DNA of 64,000 nucleotides from Parafrankia elaeagni (GCF_000374165.1 NZ_KB893714.1:79524-143523); one strand, 5' to 3'. Positions 47,920 through 57,516 are shown, numbered from the stretch's first letter. Notes: a model not told the origin generated them from the letters alone. Made by a program: numbers and translations.

Positions 47920-49590
47920 ATGGGTAGCTCACTAGTACCAATCATGCTCATCGTGGTGCTGCTCGTGGGCGCCGTTGTCTTTGTGGTGCTCTCCAGTCGA
48001 GCCCCGCGCACCGGCTACGAGTCGGGGCGCCGGCGGACGCTGGAGACACGACGCGCCCGCAGGGGCGGCATTCCACTGCGGGACACCCCGCCCCCCGAAC
48101 CACCGGACGGCGTCGGGCCGGATCTCCCGGCCGCTTCGGCCGCGCCCGTCGCCGCCGCCCCCGTGATCACAATGGCGGACGGGGGCGAGCCCGGCGGCGG
48201 ATCCGACAGCGACCCCGGCGCGGCCGGCCCGGCCTGGGGCGACGGTACCGGATGGGTCGACTGGGACGGTGCGGAGGCCACCCAGGTCACCAGTCTGAGC
48301 GACCCCGGGGCCGACTCACCCGACGTGACCGGAGCCACAGCCGTGGGCGGGTATGCCGACACAGCCACCTCCGTGACAGACGGTGTGCCGGGGGCGGGTC
48401 ACAATATCGGTGGCGCGTACCCAGCACGCGCCGGCACCGCCGCGGACCAGGCGGATACCCCGTACCACGGGGAGTACTTCGCCACCGGAGCCCAGACCGG
48501 TGAATCCCATGCCAACGCACACAGCAGGGACACCTCTATGAACGACAGCCGGGACCCGGATGCCACCGGGTGGACCCCGCCGCCCAGTGGCCGTCCGCAC
48601 CACACCGAGGTGGACGACTCCGCCTACCGGTTGCCGATGGACGACCAGCCGGGCCTGAGCGGCTACAGCGGGCCGGCGTCCTACCCCGACCCCACGGCGG
48701 GTGAGACGCAGCGCGTCAGCGCCGGCCCGGACGGCCCGGACGCCCCCGGCCAGGCACCGACCTGGCCGGACCCGGCCTGGGGCGGTGCCGGCGCCGCCGG
48801 CGACACGGCGGCCACGGTGGCGGACACGGCCCTGTCGCCCGAGTCGGGAGCGGCCGGGATCGTGGCGCCCGAGCCGGCCCAGACCACCGCGCCCGCCCTG
48901 CGGCTCGCCGCCGCCGGCCGCACGCGGCGCGGCAAGCGCGGCGGTCCCAACGAGGACGCCTACGTGGTCTCCGACGGCCTGCTCGCGGTCTCGGACGGGG
49001 TCGGAGGCGAGGCCGCCGGCCAGATCGCCTCCACCCTGACGGTCACCACCGTCGCCGGCTTCCGCCCCCAGTACGCCCGGGACCCCGCCGACGGGCTCCG
49101 GCAGGCCGTCGCACGCGCCAACCAGGTGGTGCGGGAGAAACCCCGGGAGGAACCGGCCTGGCGGGGCATGGCGTGCACCCTCGACGTCGTCATCCTCGGG
49201 CGGCAGCAGTCCACCGGCGAGACGCTGTTCATCGCGCACGTCGGCGACAGTTCGGTGTGGCTGCAGCCGCGGAAGGGGCGCCCGCACCAGATCACCACCC
49301 CGCATGCGATCAAGAACGGCCCGCTGCTCAACGCGGTCGGTCTCGCGGACCACATCGAGGCCGACATCCTGCGTGAGCCGGTCCGGGCCGGCGACCGGGT
49401 CATCCTGGCCAGTGACGGCATCACCAAGGTGATGACCCCGGAGCAGCTGCTCGGGCTGATGGCCGAGCTCGGTGCCGAGCCGCCGGAGCGGGCCGCCGAC
49501 GCTCTCGTGGAGGCAGCGCTGCTGGCCGGCGCGCGGGACGACACCACGATCGTGGTCGCTGACGTGGTCTCCGAGCCCGCCGCACGGTGA
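47920..49590 (+). CDS. Membrane-anchored PP2C-family protein phosphatase
   Basis: The 556-residue protein has an N-terminal membrane helix (SLVPIMLIVVLLVGAVVFVV, residues 4-23), then about 310 residues of Gly/Asp/Pro/Thr-rich linker. The C-terminal PP2C domain (last 240) has metal-binding motifs intact: GPNEDAYVV, AVSDGVGGEAAGQ, FIAHVGDSSVWL, LASDGITKVM and ARDDTTIVV. It likely dephosphorylates Ser/Thr proteins at the membrane face. GTG 47902 would add six residues. The gap to the next gene is seven bases, so it shares an operon with the TrkA-N/RyR protein and may act on it. Confidence 0.88.
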   Translation: MGSSLVPIMLIVVLLVGAVVFVVLSSRAPRTGYESGRRRTLETRRARRGGIPLRDTPPPEPPDGVGPDLPAASAAPVAAAPVITMADGGEPGGGSDSDPGAAGPAWGDGTGWVDWDGAEATQVTSLSDPGADSPDVTGATAVGGYADTATSVTDGVPGAGHNIGGAYPARAGTAADQADTPYHGEYFATGAQTGESHANAHSRDTSMNDSRDPDATGWTPPPSGRPHHTEVDDSAYRLPMDDQPGLSGYSGPASYPDPTAGETQRVSAGPDGPDAPGQAPTWPDPAWGGAGAAGDTAATVADTALSPESGAAGIVAPEPAQTTAPALRLAAAGRTRRGKRGGPNEDAYVVSDGLLAVSDGVGGEAAGQIASTLTVTTVAGFRPQYARDPADGLRQAVARANQVVREKPREEPAWRGMACTLDVVILGRQQSTGETLFIAHVGDSSVWLQPRKGRPHQITTPHAIKNGPLLNAVGLADHIEADILREPVRAGDRVILASDGITKVMTPEQLLGLMAELGAEPPERAADALVEAALLAGARDDTTIVVADVVSEPAAR

Positions 49591-49597
49591 CAGCTCG

Positions 49598-51493
49598 TTG
49601 GCCGGGGTGACCGGCGGGCTGGTCGGCCGGACGGGCCGGTGGCTGCGCCGGCACCTGCTCGGGCTGTTCGGGGTCCTCGGGCTGGTCGCGATGGTGCTGA
49701 GCCTGATCGGCACCTATCAGCACTTCGCGGCGACGCCGGAGACCTTCACCTGGGCCAACGTGGTCTTCTTCGCCTCCACCCTGTTCCTCGCGGACGGGAC
49801 GATGTTCGAGGGCGGCGGGCAGTTCCCGCCCGCCCTGGAGGTGGCCCGCTTCCTCGCCCCGCTGGCGACCGCGGTCGGTGTCGCCGACGCCGTGAGCACC
49901 CTGTTCGCCCACCGGTTCGAGCGGTTCCGGGCCCGGCACGCGCGCCGGCACGTCGTCGTCTGCGGCAGTGGGCCGACCGCGTCCGCGCTGGTCGACAAGC
50001 TGGTCGGCAGCAACCGCGTGGTGCTGGTCGCCCAGGACGCCGGGCAGGAGTACCCGGACGCCGAGCGGCCCCCCAACCTGCTGCGGATCAACGGCGACCC
50101 GGTGGAGCGGATCGTTCTGCAGGGCGCCGGGATCGCGCGCGCCGACGTCGTCTACAGCTGTCTGGGCGACACGGCGTCCAACCTGGCGGTGACCCTCACC
50201 GCCAGGGGGGTGGTGCGGGCCGGGCGTACCCGGTACCGCCGCACCGCGGACGCCCGGGTGGACAACCCCCTGCGCTGCCTCGCCCAGGTCGGCGACCTGT
50301 CACTGCTGCCGCACCTGCGGGCCCGCCGGATCGGGCTGGAGAACGACCCCGGCTTCCGGCTCGACTTCTTCGCGATCGAGGTGCTCGGCGCGCATTCCCT
50401 GCTCAACAGCAATGCGCCGGCCTGGGCCCGGCCCAACCGGGCGCCCGATCTGCCCGCACGGCCGCCGCACCTGGTCGTGCTGGGGATGTCCGGCCTGGGC
50501 CTGGCGCTCGTGATGGAGCTCGCCCGGCGGTGGCGGGATTCCAGCGCCCCCGGCGATCCCCTGCTGCGCATCGTGCTGTCGGGGCGGGATGCCTCCGGGC
50601 ACGCCGCCGCTATGCGCTCCCGCGAGCCGGCGCTGGCACGGGTCGAGCTGCTGGCCCACGACAGTGCGTCCGGGGAGCTGCCCACCGGTCTGATCCTCGC
50701 CCAGGACGGCCCGGGCGAGCCGCCGGAGTTCGTCTACGTGTGTCACCGTGACGAGGAGGAGGCCCTGCTGCGCGGGCTGGAGGTGCTGCGCGCGGTCGGC
50801 GCCACCGGCCTCGGCGAGCGCCGGACCAGGATCGTCGTGCGCACCGGCCGCCAGCGCAGCTTCGAGGACGTCTTCGGCTCCCGCAACCCGCCCGTCGACG
50901 AGGACCCGCTGCCGCTGGATGACAGCGGGCTGCTGGACAGCGTCCAGGGCGGGCTGCGTTTCTTCGCCGTGAACGATCAGGCACTGCCGCTGGACCCCGG
51001 CGCGAACGACCTCATCGAGCGGTTCGCCCAGATCATCCACGAGAAGTACCTGGCGAAGGAGCGGGCCGGCGGCGCGGCGATGGGCAGCCGGCGCAGCCTG
51101 CGTCCGTGGGAGGAGCTGGACCACGATCTCCAGGCGTCGAACCGGGCGCAGGCGATCGGCTACAGCGACGTCCTGCGGCGGCGGAACTGGATGCTGGTGC
51201 CGCTCGGCGAGCACGATCCGGAGTTCTCCTTCACCGCGGACGAGGTGGACCAGCTGGCGCGGGAGGAGCATCTGCGCTGGTGGCGGGAGCGGGAGAGCCG
51301 CGGAGTCCGGTACGGGCCGCTGGAGCTGGACGGCTCGGACCCGCGCCATCCCTCACTCGTCGACTGGGAGAACCTCTCCCGCGACGACCGGTTGCGCAGT
51401 GAGGCGGTCGTGCTCAACATGCCCGCCGTCCTGGCCGCCGCCGGGCTGGGCATCGTGCGGATGACCCCGCGGCCGCCGGACCCCGTCGCCTGA
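49598..51493 (+). CDS. Membrane TrkA-N / RyR-domain protein (putative gated channel)
   Basis: The 631-residue product appears to start at TTG 49598 (or GTG 49607), directly after the PP2C stop. Two helices flank a re-entrant, pore-like segment (LLGLFGVLGLVAMVLSLIGT; TWANVVFFASTLFLADG; FLAPLATAVGVADAVSTLFA). An NAD-binding TrkA-N domain follows (HVVVCGSGPTASALVDKL ... VVYSCLGDTASNLAVTL). A second Rossmann-like part comes next (PHLVVLGMSGLGLALVMELA). The last about 85 residues form an RyR domain (REEHLRWWRERESRGVRYGP, HPSLVDWENLSRDDR). This resembles K+-channel RCK architecture, but no TVGYG-type selectivity filter is seen. Ion, ligand and role are unknown. Confidence 0.75.
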   Translation: MAGVTGGLVGRTGRWLRRHLLGLFGVLGLVAMVLSLIGTYQHFAATPETFTWANVVFFASTLFLADGTMFEGGGQFPPALEVARFLAPLATAVGVADAVSTLFAHRFERFRARHARRHVVVCGSGPTASALVDKLVGSNRVVLVAQDAGQEYPDAERPPNLLRINGDPVERIVLQGAGIARADVVYSCLGDTASNLAVTLTARGVVRAGRTRYRRTADARVDNPLRCLAQVGDLSLLPHLRARRIGLENDPGFRLDFFAIEVLGAHSLLNSNAPAWARPNRAPDLPARPPHLVVLGMSGLGLALVMELARRWRDSSAPGDPLLRIVLSGRDASGHAAAMRSREPALARVELLAHDSASGELPTGLILAQDGPGEPPEFVYVCHRDEEEALLRGLEVLRAVGATGLGERRTRIVVRTGRQRSFEDVFGSRNPPVDEDPLPLDDSGLLDSVQGGLRFFAVNDQALPLDPGANDLIERFAQIIHEKYLAKERAGGAAMGSRRSLRPWEELDHDLQASNRAQAIGYSDVLRRRNWMLVPLGEHDPEFSFTADEVDQLAREEHLRWWRERESRGVRYGPLELDGSDPRHPSLVDWENLSRDDRLRSEAVVLNMPAVLAAAGLGIVRMTPRPPDPVA

Positions 51494-51497
51494 GCCA

Positions 51498-53078
51498 TCA
51501 GTGCAGGCGCTGGTCGGCGGGGCAGTCGAGGGCGCTGGCGCGGGTCAGGCCGTCCACCGAGAGGCGGGCCGACAGCCGCACCGCGCCACTGGACTGGGTG
51601 AGGATGCCCGTCCACCCGCCCGCTGCCCGGAATACGCAGGCATCACCTTCAGTAATCTGCCAGTACGGCGTGTAGTGCACCAGGACGGTGGCGACGCCGG
51701 GGTGCGCGAACGACACCGCGACCGAGCTGACGTCCAGCTCGGTGAGGGTCGCCGGGCCGTGGACGAGGCCGGGGGAATCCCGGACCAGCCACACCGTCCA
51801 GTCGGCATTGCGCCAGGCGAGCTCCAGGTAGGGCAGCCCGGACCTCAGCAGCTCGGCCTCCGCGACACCGGCCGGGTCGAGCTCGACGTTCGGCAGCGCG
51901 ACATACGTGACGCCGCGGGCGAGCAGCCATTCGTGGTAGGTCGCCGCCGACAGCGTCCCGTCGTAGAACAGGGCGTTGTACTTGCTGTCGAGCTGACGCA
52001 GCCAGCCACGGGTCATGGGTACCCGCGGCGGGACGTAGCGGGCCTCCCAGTGCGACCGGGTGAACGGGATCTCGACCCGCCCTCCCGGGACCGGGCTGTC
52101 GTTGTCCAGGTAGTCGAGCAGCTCCGTGTAGTAGTCGGGCGAGGCGGACGGGTCGCCGTGGGTCACCAGCGCCCCGTGGATGGGACCGATCTGCCAGGCG
52201 ATCAGGGGGATCGAGGCGAGCGCGAGCGCGCGCGGCCGGCTGGCCAGGAACACCGCCGCGGCCGGCCCGGCGAGCATCGTCGCCGGGCGGGCGATGTTGC
52301 CCCCGATCTGCGTCGGGACGAAGAAGAAGACGATCGCCGAGGCCGCCCACAGCAGCAGGCCGTTGCGGACCGCCCGCTGCTCCCGGGGGACCAGGACGAG
52401 CCCCACCCCGATCAGTGTCAGCAGGGAGAGGAAGGTGACGGCCGGGAAGGGCTGGTAGCCCTCCTCCGGGAAGGCGAGCGCCACCGCGATCCCCGCGCCG
52501 GCTCCGAGGAACCCGACGAGCACCCGCCGCGGCAGGGTCCCGAGCAGCGCCAGCCCCACCATGAGGACGAATCCGGCGGCGAGCGGCGACGCGAGGGACG
52601 ACAGCACCGCCCCCGCCCACACCAGCCGCACCCGCCGCTCCCGCGCGCCGACCAGCGCGAGCGCGCCGAACGCCATCCCGAGCGCGAACGGCATGCGGCC
52701 GACGACGAGGTTCGCCACCGTCGCGACCGCGAACCACACGAGCGCCAGATCGTGACCGCGCCGGGCACCGGGCCCGCGCAGCAGCCGGGTCACGACGACC
52801 GTCGACGCGATGCAGGCGAGCGCGCCGACGGTCTGGACGCCCAGCAGGGCGCCCAGCGGGGGAAAGAGCACACTGTAGCCGGGTATGGTGTGGCCGCCGT
52901 ACCAACCGTCGTCCCACAGGACCGCGCCGCCGTGCTCGAAGAGCCAGACCCGATACTCCTGGGCAGGGGTGTCCGGCCCGGTGACACCGAGGCACACCGA
53001 GATCAGGCACAGCACCGCGGTGAGCAGCCAGGGCCGGCGCACGACCGCGGTTCCCAGGGCGGCGGCGCCCTCGGCCAC
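51498..53078 (-). CDS. Polytopic membrane protein, GT-C-like, unknown
   Basis: The 526-residue product has at least ten hydrophobic helices in its first 330 residues and a hydrophilic C-terminal domain of about 190 residues that would lie outside. An acidic, Gly/Tyr-rich external loop after TM1 (VLWDDGWYGGHTIPGYSVLF) recalls the catalytic loops of GT-C glycosyltransferases; this is inference, not a family match. The start is taken as GTG 53078, leaving 47 bp to the divergent MptB-type gene, whose own start is fixed by a strong Shine-Dalgarno. Two envelope mannosyltransferase-like genes follow in the neighbourhood. Confidence 0.7.
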   Translation of the reverse strand: MAEGAAALGTAVVRRPWLLTAVLCLISVCLGVTGPDTPAQEYRVWLFEHGGAVLWDDGWYGGHTIPGYSVLFPPLGALLGVQTVGALACIASTVVVTRLLRGPGARRGHDLALVWFAVATVANLVVGRMPFALGMAFGALALVGARERRVRLVWAGAVLSSLASPLAAGFVLMVGLALLGTLPRRVLVGFLGAGAGIAVALAFPEEGYQPFPAVTFLSLLTLIGVGLVLVPREQRAVRNGLLLWAASAIVFFFVPTQIGGNIARPATMLAGPAAAVFLASRPRALALASIPLIAWQIGPIHGALVTHGDPSASPDYYTELLDYLDNDSPVPGGRVEIPFTRSHWEARYVPPRVPMTRGWLRQLDSKYNALFYDGTLSAATYHEWLLARGVTYVALPNVELDPAGVAEAELLRSGLPYLELAWRNADWTVWLVRDSPGLVHGPATLTELDVSSVAVSFAHPGVATVLVHYTPYWQITEGDACVFRAAGGWTGILTQSSGAVRLSARLSVDGLTRASALDCPADQRLH

Positions 53079-53125
53079 CCGACTGCGGCGCCGAGGACCA
53101 ACGGCGAGGCAGGAGGTCTGCGGGA

Positions 53126-54898
53126 GTGAGTCGCGGCGACGACCGTTCTCGCCGGCGGGGGTTCCGAGCGGCGGGTCAGGCGTCGCGAGCAGACCCACCC
53201 GTCACCTCCCCGCCCTCCGCGGCCGGCCCGTCCGGCACCACGACAGTCGACATCTTCACCGCGGGCACCGCGGGTGCGCGGACCGGCACGGACACGCCGC
53301 CTGGGCGTGGGATGTCATGGCTGATCGCAACCGGCACGATCGCCGCGAGCGCCGCCATGATCGGCGAGGCTCGGCTCGGCCCCCGGGATCCCCAGACAAG
53401 CGACCCGTCATCCTGGTGGGGAATTCTCCCATCCACGCCGCCTTCGGACACCGACAGGGGCGTGCTTGCGGCCACAGCGGCCGTGGCTGTGATCCTCCTG
53501 TGCCTGAGCTGGCTGCTTCTCCTGACCCGGGCGCTCCGCCACACGCTCCCCCCGCGTGCGGCCGCCATCGCCGCCCTCGCGTGGGCAACCCCGTTCGCGC
53601 TGGGACCGCCGCTGTTCAGCCGGGACGTCTATGCCTACGCCGCGCAGGGGGAGCTCGCCCGACACGGACTGGACCCGGCCACCCACGGCGTCAGCGCCCT
53701 GCTCGCGCGCGGCCCGACCGGAGAGATCTTCGTCGCCGCCGTGGATCCGCGCTGGCGCGAGACCCACGCCCCCTACGGCGGGCTGGGCGTCGGCGTCGAG
53801 CGGCTGGCCGCCACCCTCGGCGACCTCTTCGGCGCCGGCCCGGCCGGGGCGATCGCGGCGCTGCGTGTCGTCGCGGTGCTGTCGACCGCTGCTCTCGTCC
53901 TGCTCGCGCTGCGCCTCCTGCGCGCCCGGTGCCCGGCGCACGGCGCGGGCAGCCGCCTCGCGGTGGTGCTCGTTCTCCTCGCCGCCAACCCGTTCGTGAT
54001 CATTCACCTGATCGGGGGCTCCCACCTGGACGCCCTCGCCGCCGCCCTGCTCGCCGGGGCGCTGGTGGCCGATCAGGCGAGGCGGGCCACGACGGGCACC
54101 GGCCGGGCACTGGACACCGGCCGGGCACTCAGCCTGGCGGCACTGGCCATGGTCCTCGCGTGCCTGGCCGGCAGCGTCAAAGCCACCGCCTTTCTCGGCG
54201 CCGGCTGGTTGCTCTTCGCCCATCTGCGGGACGCCCGGCGCGTCCGCGCGGCAGCGGCGGTTCTCGGCACCGACCTGATCGCCGGTTCCGCGGCACTGCT
54301 GGCCGCCATGGCCGCGGGCGGTTTCGGACCGACCTGGATCAGCGCCCTCGCCACCTCCGGCACTCTGGAGACCGGCGTCGCTCCCGCGTCGATGCTCGCG
54401 ACCGGGCTGGCCGCGTCGGCGGGACTGGTCGGGCTGGACGTCGCCGACGGCACGGTGCTCGACGCGACCCGGGCCCTGACCCTGGCCCTGGCCGGCCTGA
54501 TCGTCGTCTGGCTCGCGCTGCGGACCTGGCCGCATCCCCGCCCGCGCGACGGCCTGGCCGTCCTGGGATACGGCGGCATGGCCGTCGCGCTGGGATCCCC
54601 GGTGGTCTATCCGTGGTATCTCGCTCTGAGCGTGCCGTTCCTGGCCGTGCTCGTCGCGCTCGACCGGGCGGACCCGCCGCCGCACCGCGCCGGACCCGTG
54701 GTCTGGCTGGTCGTCGTCACGTCGGTGTGGCTGTGCGCCGCCACGCTGTCCCCGCTCGCCGCCACCTGGCGGCTGCTCGGGCGAGCCGGGCCGCTGCCGG
54801 TCGTCGCCGCGGTCGCGGTCGCGGCGCTGCTGGGCGGGATGGCGCTGGCAGCGGCGGGCTGGCCACGCTGGTCCGGAGCGCATACCAGGCGACGATGA
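53126..54898 (+). CDS. MptB-type polyprenol-phosphomannose mannosyltransferase
   Basis: The 590-residue polytopic enzyme is predicted to add alpha-1,6-mannose from polyprenyl-phosphomannose to lipoglycans outside the membrane. The start is GTG 53126 with AGGAGG ten bases upstream. The signature loop after the first helices reads LFSRDVYAYAAQGELARHGL. A second is LIGGSHLDALAAALLAGALV, where other members have H-N-D. About 13 helices and a repeated Ala/Leu-rich membrane core follow. The last 182 bases overlap the convergent GT87 gene. mptA and mptB are not distinguishable here by sequence alone. Confidence 0.82.
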   Translation: MSRGDDRSRRRGFRAAGQASRADPPVTSPPSAAGPSGTTTVDIFTAGTAGARTGTDTPPGRGMSWLIATGTIAASAAMIGEARLGPRDPQTSDPSSWWGILPSTPPSDTDRGVLAATAAVAVILLCLSWLLLLTRALRHTLPPRAAAIAALAWATPFALGPPLFSRDVYAYAAQGELARHGLDPATHGVSALLARGPTGEIFVAAVDPRWRETHAPYGGLGVGVERLAATLGDLFGAGPAGAIAALRVVAVLSTAALVLLALRLLRARCPAHGAGSRLAVVLVLLAANPFVIIHLIGGSHLDALAAALLAGALVADQARRATTGTGRALDTGRALSLAALAMVLACLAGSVKATAFLGAGWLLFAHLRDARRVRAAAAVLGTDLIAGSAALLAAMAAGGFGPTWISALATSGTLETGVAPASMLATGLAASAGLVGLDVADGTVLDATRALTLALAGLIVVWLALRTWPHPRPRDGLAVLGYGGMAVALGSPVVYPWYLALSVPFLAVLVALDRADPPPHRAGPVVWLVVVTSVWLCAATLSPLAATWRLLGRAGPLPVVAAVAVAALLGGMALAAAGWPRWSGAHTRRR

Positions 54899-56168
54899 CC
54901 AGCAGGACGTTGCGCGCAAGCAGCAGCAGGCTGCCGACGACCCGGCCCTGAACCACATCGTTGTACCGCCACGGGTAGACGACCTGCGTCAGCACGGCGG
55001 CGACGGCGAGCAGCACCGCCGGGTCCATCGACCGGCCTCTTCCGCCCAGGCGGTCCGGCCGGACCGGCCGGACTGGCCGGACTGGCCGGACTGGTTCCGC
55101 GGAGCCGTCAGGAGTGAGCGCGACGCGGGCCGCGACCAGGACGAGCATCCAGATCAGGTACTGCGGGCTGAGTACGCGGGAGGTGACAGAAATGATCATC
55201 ACCAGCGCGAGGGCCCGGCCGGCGGCGGCCGCGGCGGTGGGCTGCCCGACGTCCGACCCTGGCCGCCGCGCCCACCAGAACAGCACCGCGACCAGGATCA
55301 GGATCATCTCGACCACCGAGCAGGCGGTCGCGACGCCCCGGGCGATGGTTCCGCCGAACTGCAACGACCCGTGGGAGTACGCCGGCGCCTCCCCGGCCCC
55401 GAACATCCGGGCCACCACGAACGGTGTGGCCGGCACCGCCTCGATCTGCAGGCCCCGTGCGCTCTGGGCGCCGAGAAATCCGAGGGCGCCCCGCCACCAC
55501 CCGGCGAGCACGAGGGCCACAGCCAGGCCCGCCACCACCGCGGCCCCACCGGCCGCGATCCGCCCGCCGCGTGCCAGGACATCCCCGCGCCGGCCCGCCA
55601 GGCCGCCACGGCCGAGCGCGACGAGCAACAGACCGGGCCACACCTTGACGGCCGCGCCCAGCGCCACCCAGCCGCCGAAACGGCCGGGGCGGGCGTCGAG
55701 CGCCAGCAGGGCGGCGAGGGCGGCGGCGGCCGGCACCAGATCGAAGCGGGCCACCGTGACCGGCCCCAGGGCCAGCGTGGTGAGCAGCCAGTAGCGCGCC
55801 GCGCGGTGGGAGCGGCGGGCGAGTGCCCAGGTCACGGCCGCGTCGACCGCGAGGATCAGCAGGAGGAACGAGACCTCGTAGGGGACACCGAGCCACTCGC
55901 GGGGTGCTCCGGGGAGCGCGAGCAGGACCGCGGCACCCGGCGGGTACTGCCACTTCTCGTCGCCGGGGACGGCCCCGTCATGAACGAGGATGCGGCCCCA
56001 GGCCCGGTAGAGATCAAGGTCGCCGCGCACGCTCTGCTGCGCCCCGAACACCTGGCCGTGCACCGCGAGGAGGAGCAGCAGGGCGCGGCTCAGGATCCAC
56101 CCGGCAAGCAGCGGCCTGTCCCCGTAACCGTCCCGTGCTCGGCGCATCCCTCGGAAAGTACCGGCCAT
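54717..56168 (-). CDS. GT87-family (DUF2029) mannosyltransferase
   Basis: The 483-residue polytopic membrane protein of the GT87/DUF2029 family includes mycobacterial PimE and arabinofuranosyltransferases that use polyprenyl-linked sugars. The N-terminal loop holds acidic residues (SVRGDLDLYRAWGRILVHDG). KVWPGLLLVALG and SRVLSPQYLIWMLVLVAARV are family-typical. A PVRPVRPVRPVRP segment comes from a 9-bp repeat (55057-55092). The basic, Arg/Pro-rich C-terminal 50 residues are coded opposite the end of the MptB-type gene, a 182-bp convergent overlap. It starts at ATG 56168, divergent from gdh. Confidence 0.82.
   Translation of the reverse strand: MAGTFRGMRRARDGYGDRPLLAGWILSRALLLLLAVHGQVFGAQQSVRGDLDLYRAWGRILVHDGAVPGDEKWQYPPGAAVLLALPGAPREWLGVPYEVSFLLLILAVDAAVTWALARRSHRAARYWLLTTLALGPVTVARFDLVPAAAALAALLALDARPGRFGGWVALGAAVKVWPGLLLVALGRGGLAGRRGDVLARGGRIAAGGAAVVAGLAVALVLAGWWRGALGFLGAQSARGLQIEAVPATPFVVARMFGAGEAPAYSHGSLQFGGTIARGVATACSVVEMILILVAVLFWWARRPGSDVGQPTAAAAAGRALALVMIISVTSRVLSPQYLIWMLVLVAARVALTPDGSAEPVRPVRPVRPVRPDRLGGRGRSMDPAVLLAVAAVLTQVVYPWRYNDVVQGRVVGSLLLLARNVLLVIVAWYALRTSVASPPLPAPSRPAAPRPRPRRRPAAARLARAAARWRRAGTAWRRTATPT
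55057..55092. repeat. 9-bp tandem repeat within GT87 gene
   Basis: Four 9-bp units, GGCCGGACC then GGCCGGACT three times, encode the PVR repeats of the GT87 protein on the minus strand. The repeat keeps the frame, so copy-number changes would lengthen a hydrophilic loop by three residues each. Confidence 0.9.
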
Positions 56169-56259
56169 GGCGACGACCGCGGCACCGGCGTGGGAAAGTC
56201 ATAGCTATGCGAGTACGCTTCGCCACCTAGCGTCACCGACAGCGCCGCGGAGGTGCTCT

Positions 56260-57516
56260 GTGATCCTCGGGACCGGTTCCGCCTGGGACACGGCGTGCGT
56301 GCAGCTCGCCGATGCGGCCCACCACCTGGGCCTGGACGACGGCATGCACGATCTGTTGCGGACCCCCCGCAGATCGATCACCGTCTCCGTCCCCCTGCTG
56401 CGCGACGACGGCCAGCTTCTCGTGCTGTCCGGCTACCGGGTCCAGCACAACCTCGCCCGCGGGCCGGCCAAGGGTGGCCTGCGCTACCACCCGGCCTGCG
56501 ACCTGGACGAGGTCAAGGCCCTCGCCATGTGGATGACCTGGAAGTGCGCGCTGATGGGGATTCCCTACGGCGGAGCCAAGGGGGGCATCGCGGTCGAGCC
56601 CGGCCTGCTCTCCCGGCAGGAGCGGGAGCGGATGACCCGCCGCTACGCCGCCGAACTGGTGCCGCTGATCGGCCCGGACAAGGACATCCCCGCCCCTGAC
56701 GTCGGCACCGACGAGCAGACCATGGCGTGGATCATGGACACCTACTCCACGCACACCGGTCACACCGCGCCCGGCGTGGTCACCGGCAAGCCGCTGTCGA
56801 TCGGCGGCTCCGCGGGCCGGGCCGGCGCGACCAGCCGGGGCGTCCAGCTCGCCGCCTTCGCCGCACTCCGCGAGCTGAACAAGGACCCGCGGGAGACAAC
56901 GGTCGCCGTCCAGGGATTCGGCAAGGTCGGCGCGCTCGCCGCCCAGTACCTGCATGACGCCGGCTGCCGGCTCGTCGCGGTGTCCGACGTCAAGGGGGGT
57001 GTCCACAACCGTGCCGGGCTGAACCCGACAGCGCTGATCCGCCACGTCGCCCGCGGGGGTGACACGGTCGTCGGCTACCCGGGCACCGACACGATCACCA
57101 ATACCGAGCTGCTCGAACTGGACGTGGACATGCTGGTCCCCGCCGCCATGGAAGGTGTGATCAACTCCGGGAACGCGGACCGGGTGCAGGCACCACTGAT
57201 CGTCGAGGGCGCGAACGGCCCGGTGACGGCGGAGGCCGACAAGGTCCTGGCCGGCAACGGCACCGTGATCGTGCCGGACATCCTCGCCAACGGCGGCGGG
57301 GTCGCGGTCTCCTACTTCGAGTGGGTGCAGGACATCCAGGCCTACTTCTGGTCCGAGGACCAGGTGAACGACCGGCTGCGCGAGCTGATGCAGCGCGCGT
57401 ACCGGGAGGTCTCGGCGCTGGCCCGGGAGCGGCGGGTCAGCCTGCGTACCGCCGCGCACATCATCGGCGTCGCCCGCGTCGCCGAGGCGCATCGGACCCG
57501 GGGCCTCTATCCCTGA
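56260..57516 (+). CDS. Glu/Leu/Phe/Val dehydrogenase (glutamate dehydrogenase)
   Basis: The 418-residue product starts at GTG 56260 behind GCGGAGG. It catalyses reversible oxidative deamination, probably of glutamate. Visible blocks: HNLARGPAKGGLRYHP, KCALMGIPYGGAKGGIAVEP with catalytic Lys, IPAPDVGTDEQTMAWIMDTY, the Rossmann motif VAVQGFGKVGALAAQY, and PAAMEGVINSGNAD. The hexameric short-chain (about 420 residue) GDH class fits. Coenzyme preference is not evident. The 3' end overlaps the convergent RNHCP gene by 56 bp. Confidence 0.93.
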   Translation: MILGTGSAWDTACVQLADAAHHLGLDDGMHDLLRTPRRSITVSVPLLRDDGQLLVLSGYRVQHNLARGPAKGGLRYHPACDLDEVKALAMWMTWKCALMGIPYGGAKGGIAVEPGLLSRQERERMTRRYAAELVPLIGPDKDIPAPDVGTDEQTMAWIMDTYSTHTGHTAPGVVTGKPLSIGGSAGRAGATSRGVQLAAFAALRELNKDPRETTVAVQGFGKVGALAAQYLHDAGCRLVAVSDVKGGVHNRAGLNPTALIRHVARGGDTVVGYPGTDTITNTELLELDVDMLVPAAMEGVINSGNADRVQAPLIVEGANGPVTAEADKVLAGNGTVIVPDILANGGGVAVSYFEWVQDIQAYFWSEDQVNDRLRELMQRAYREVSALARERRVSLRTAAHIIGVARVAEAHRTRGLYP

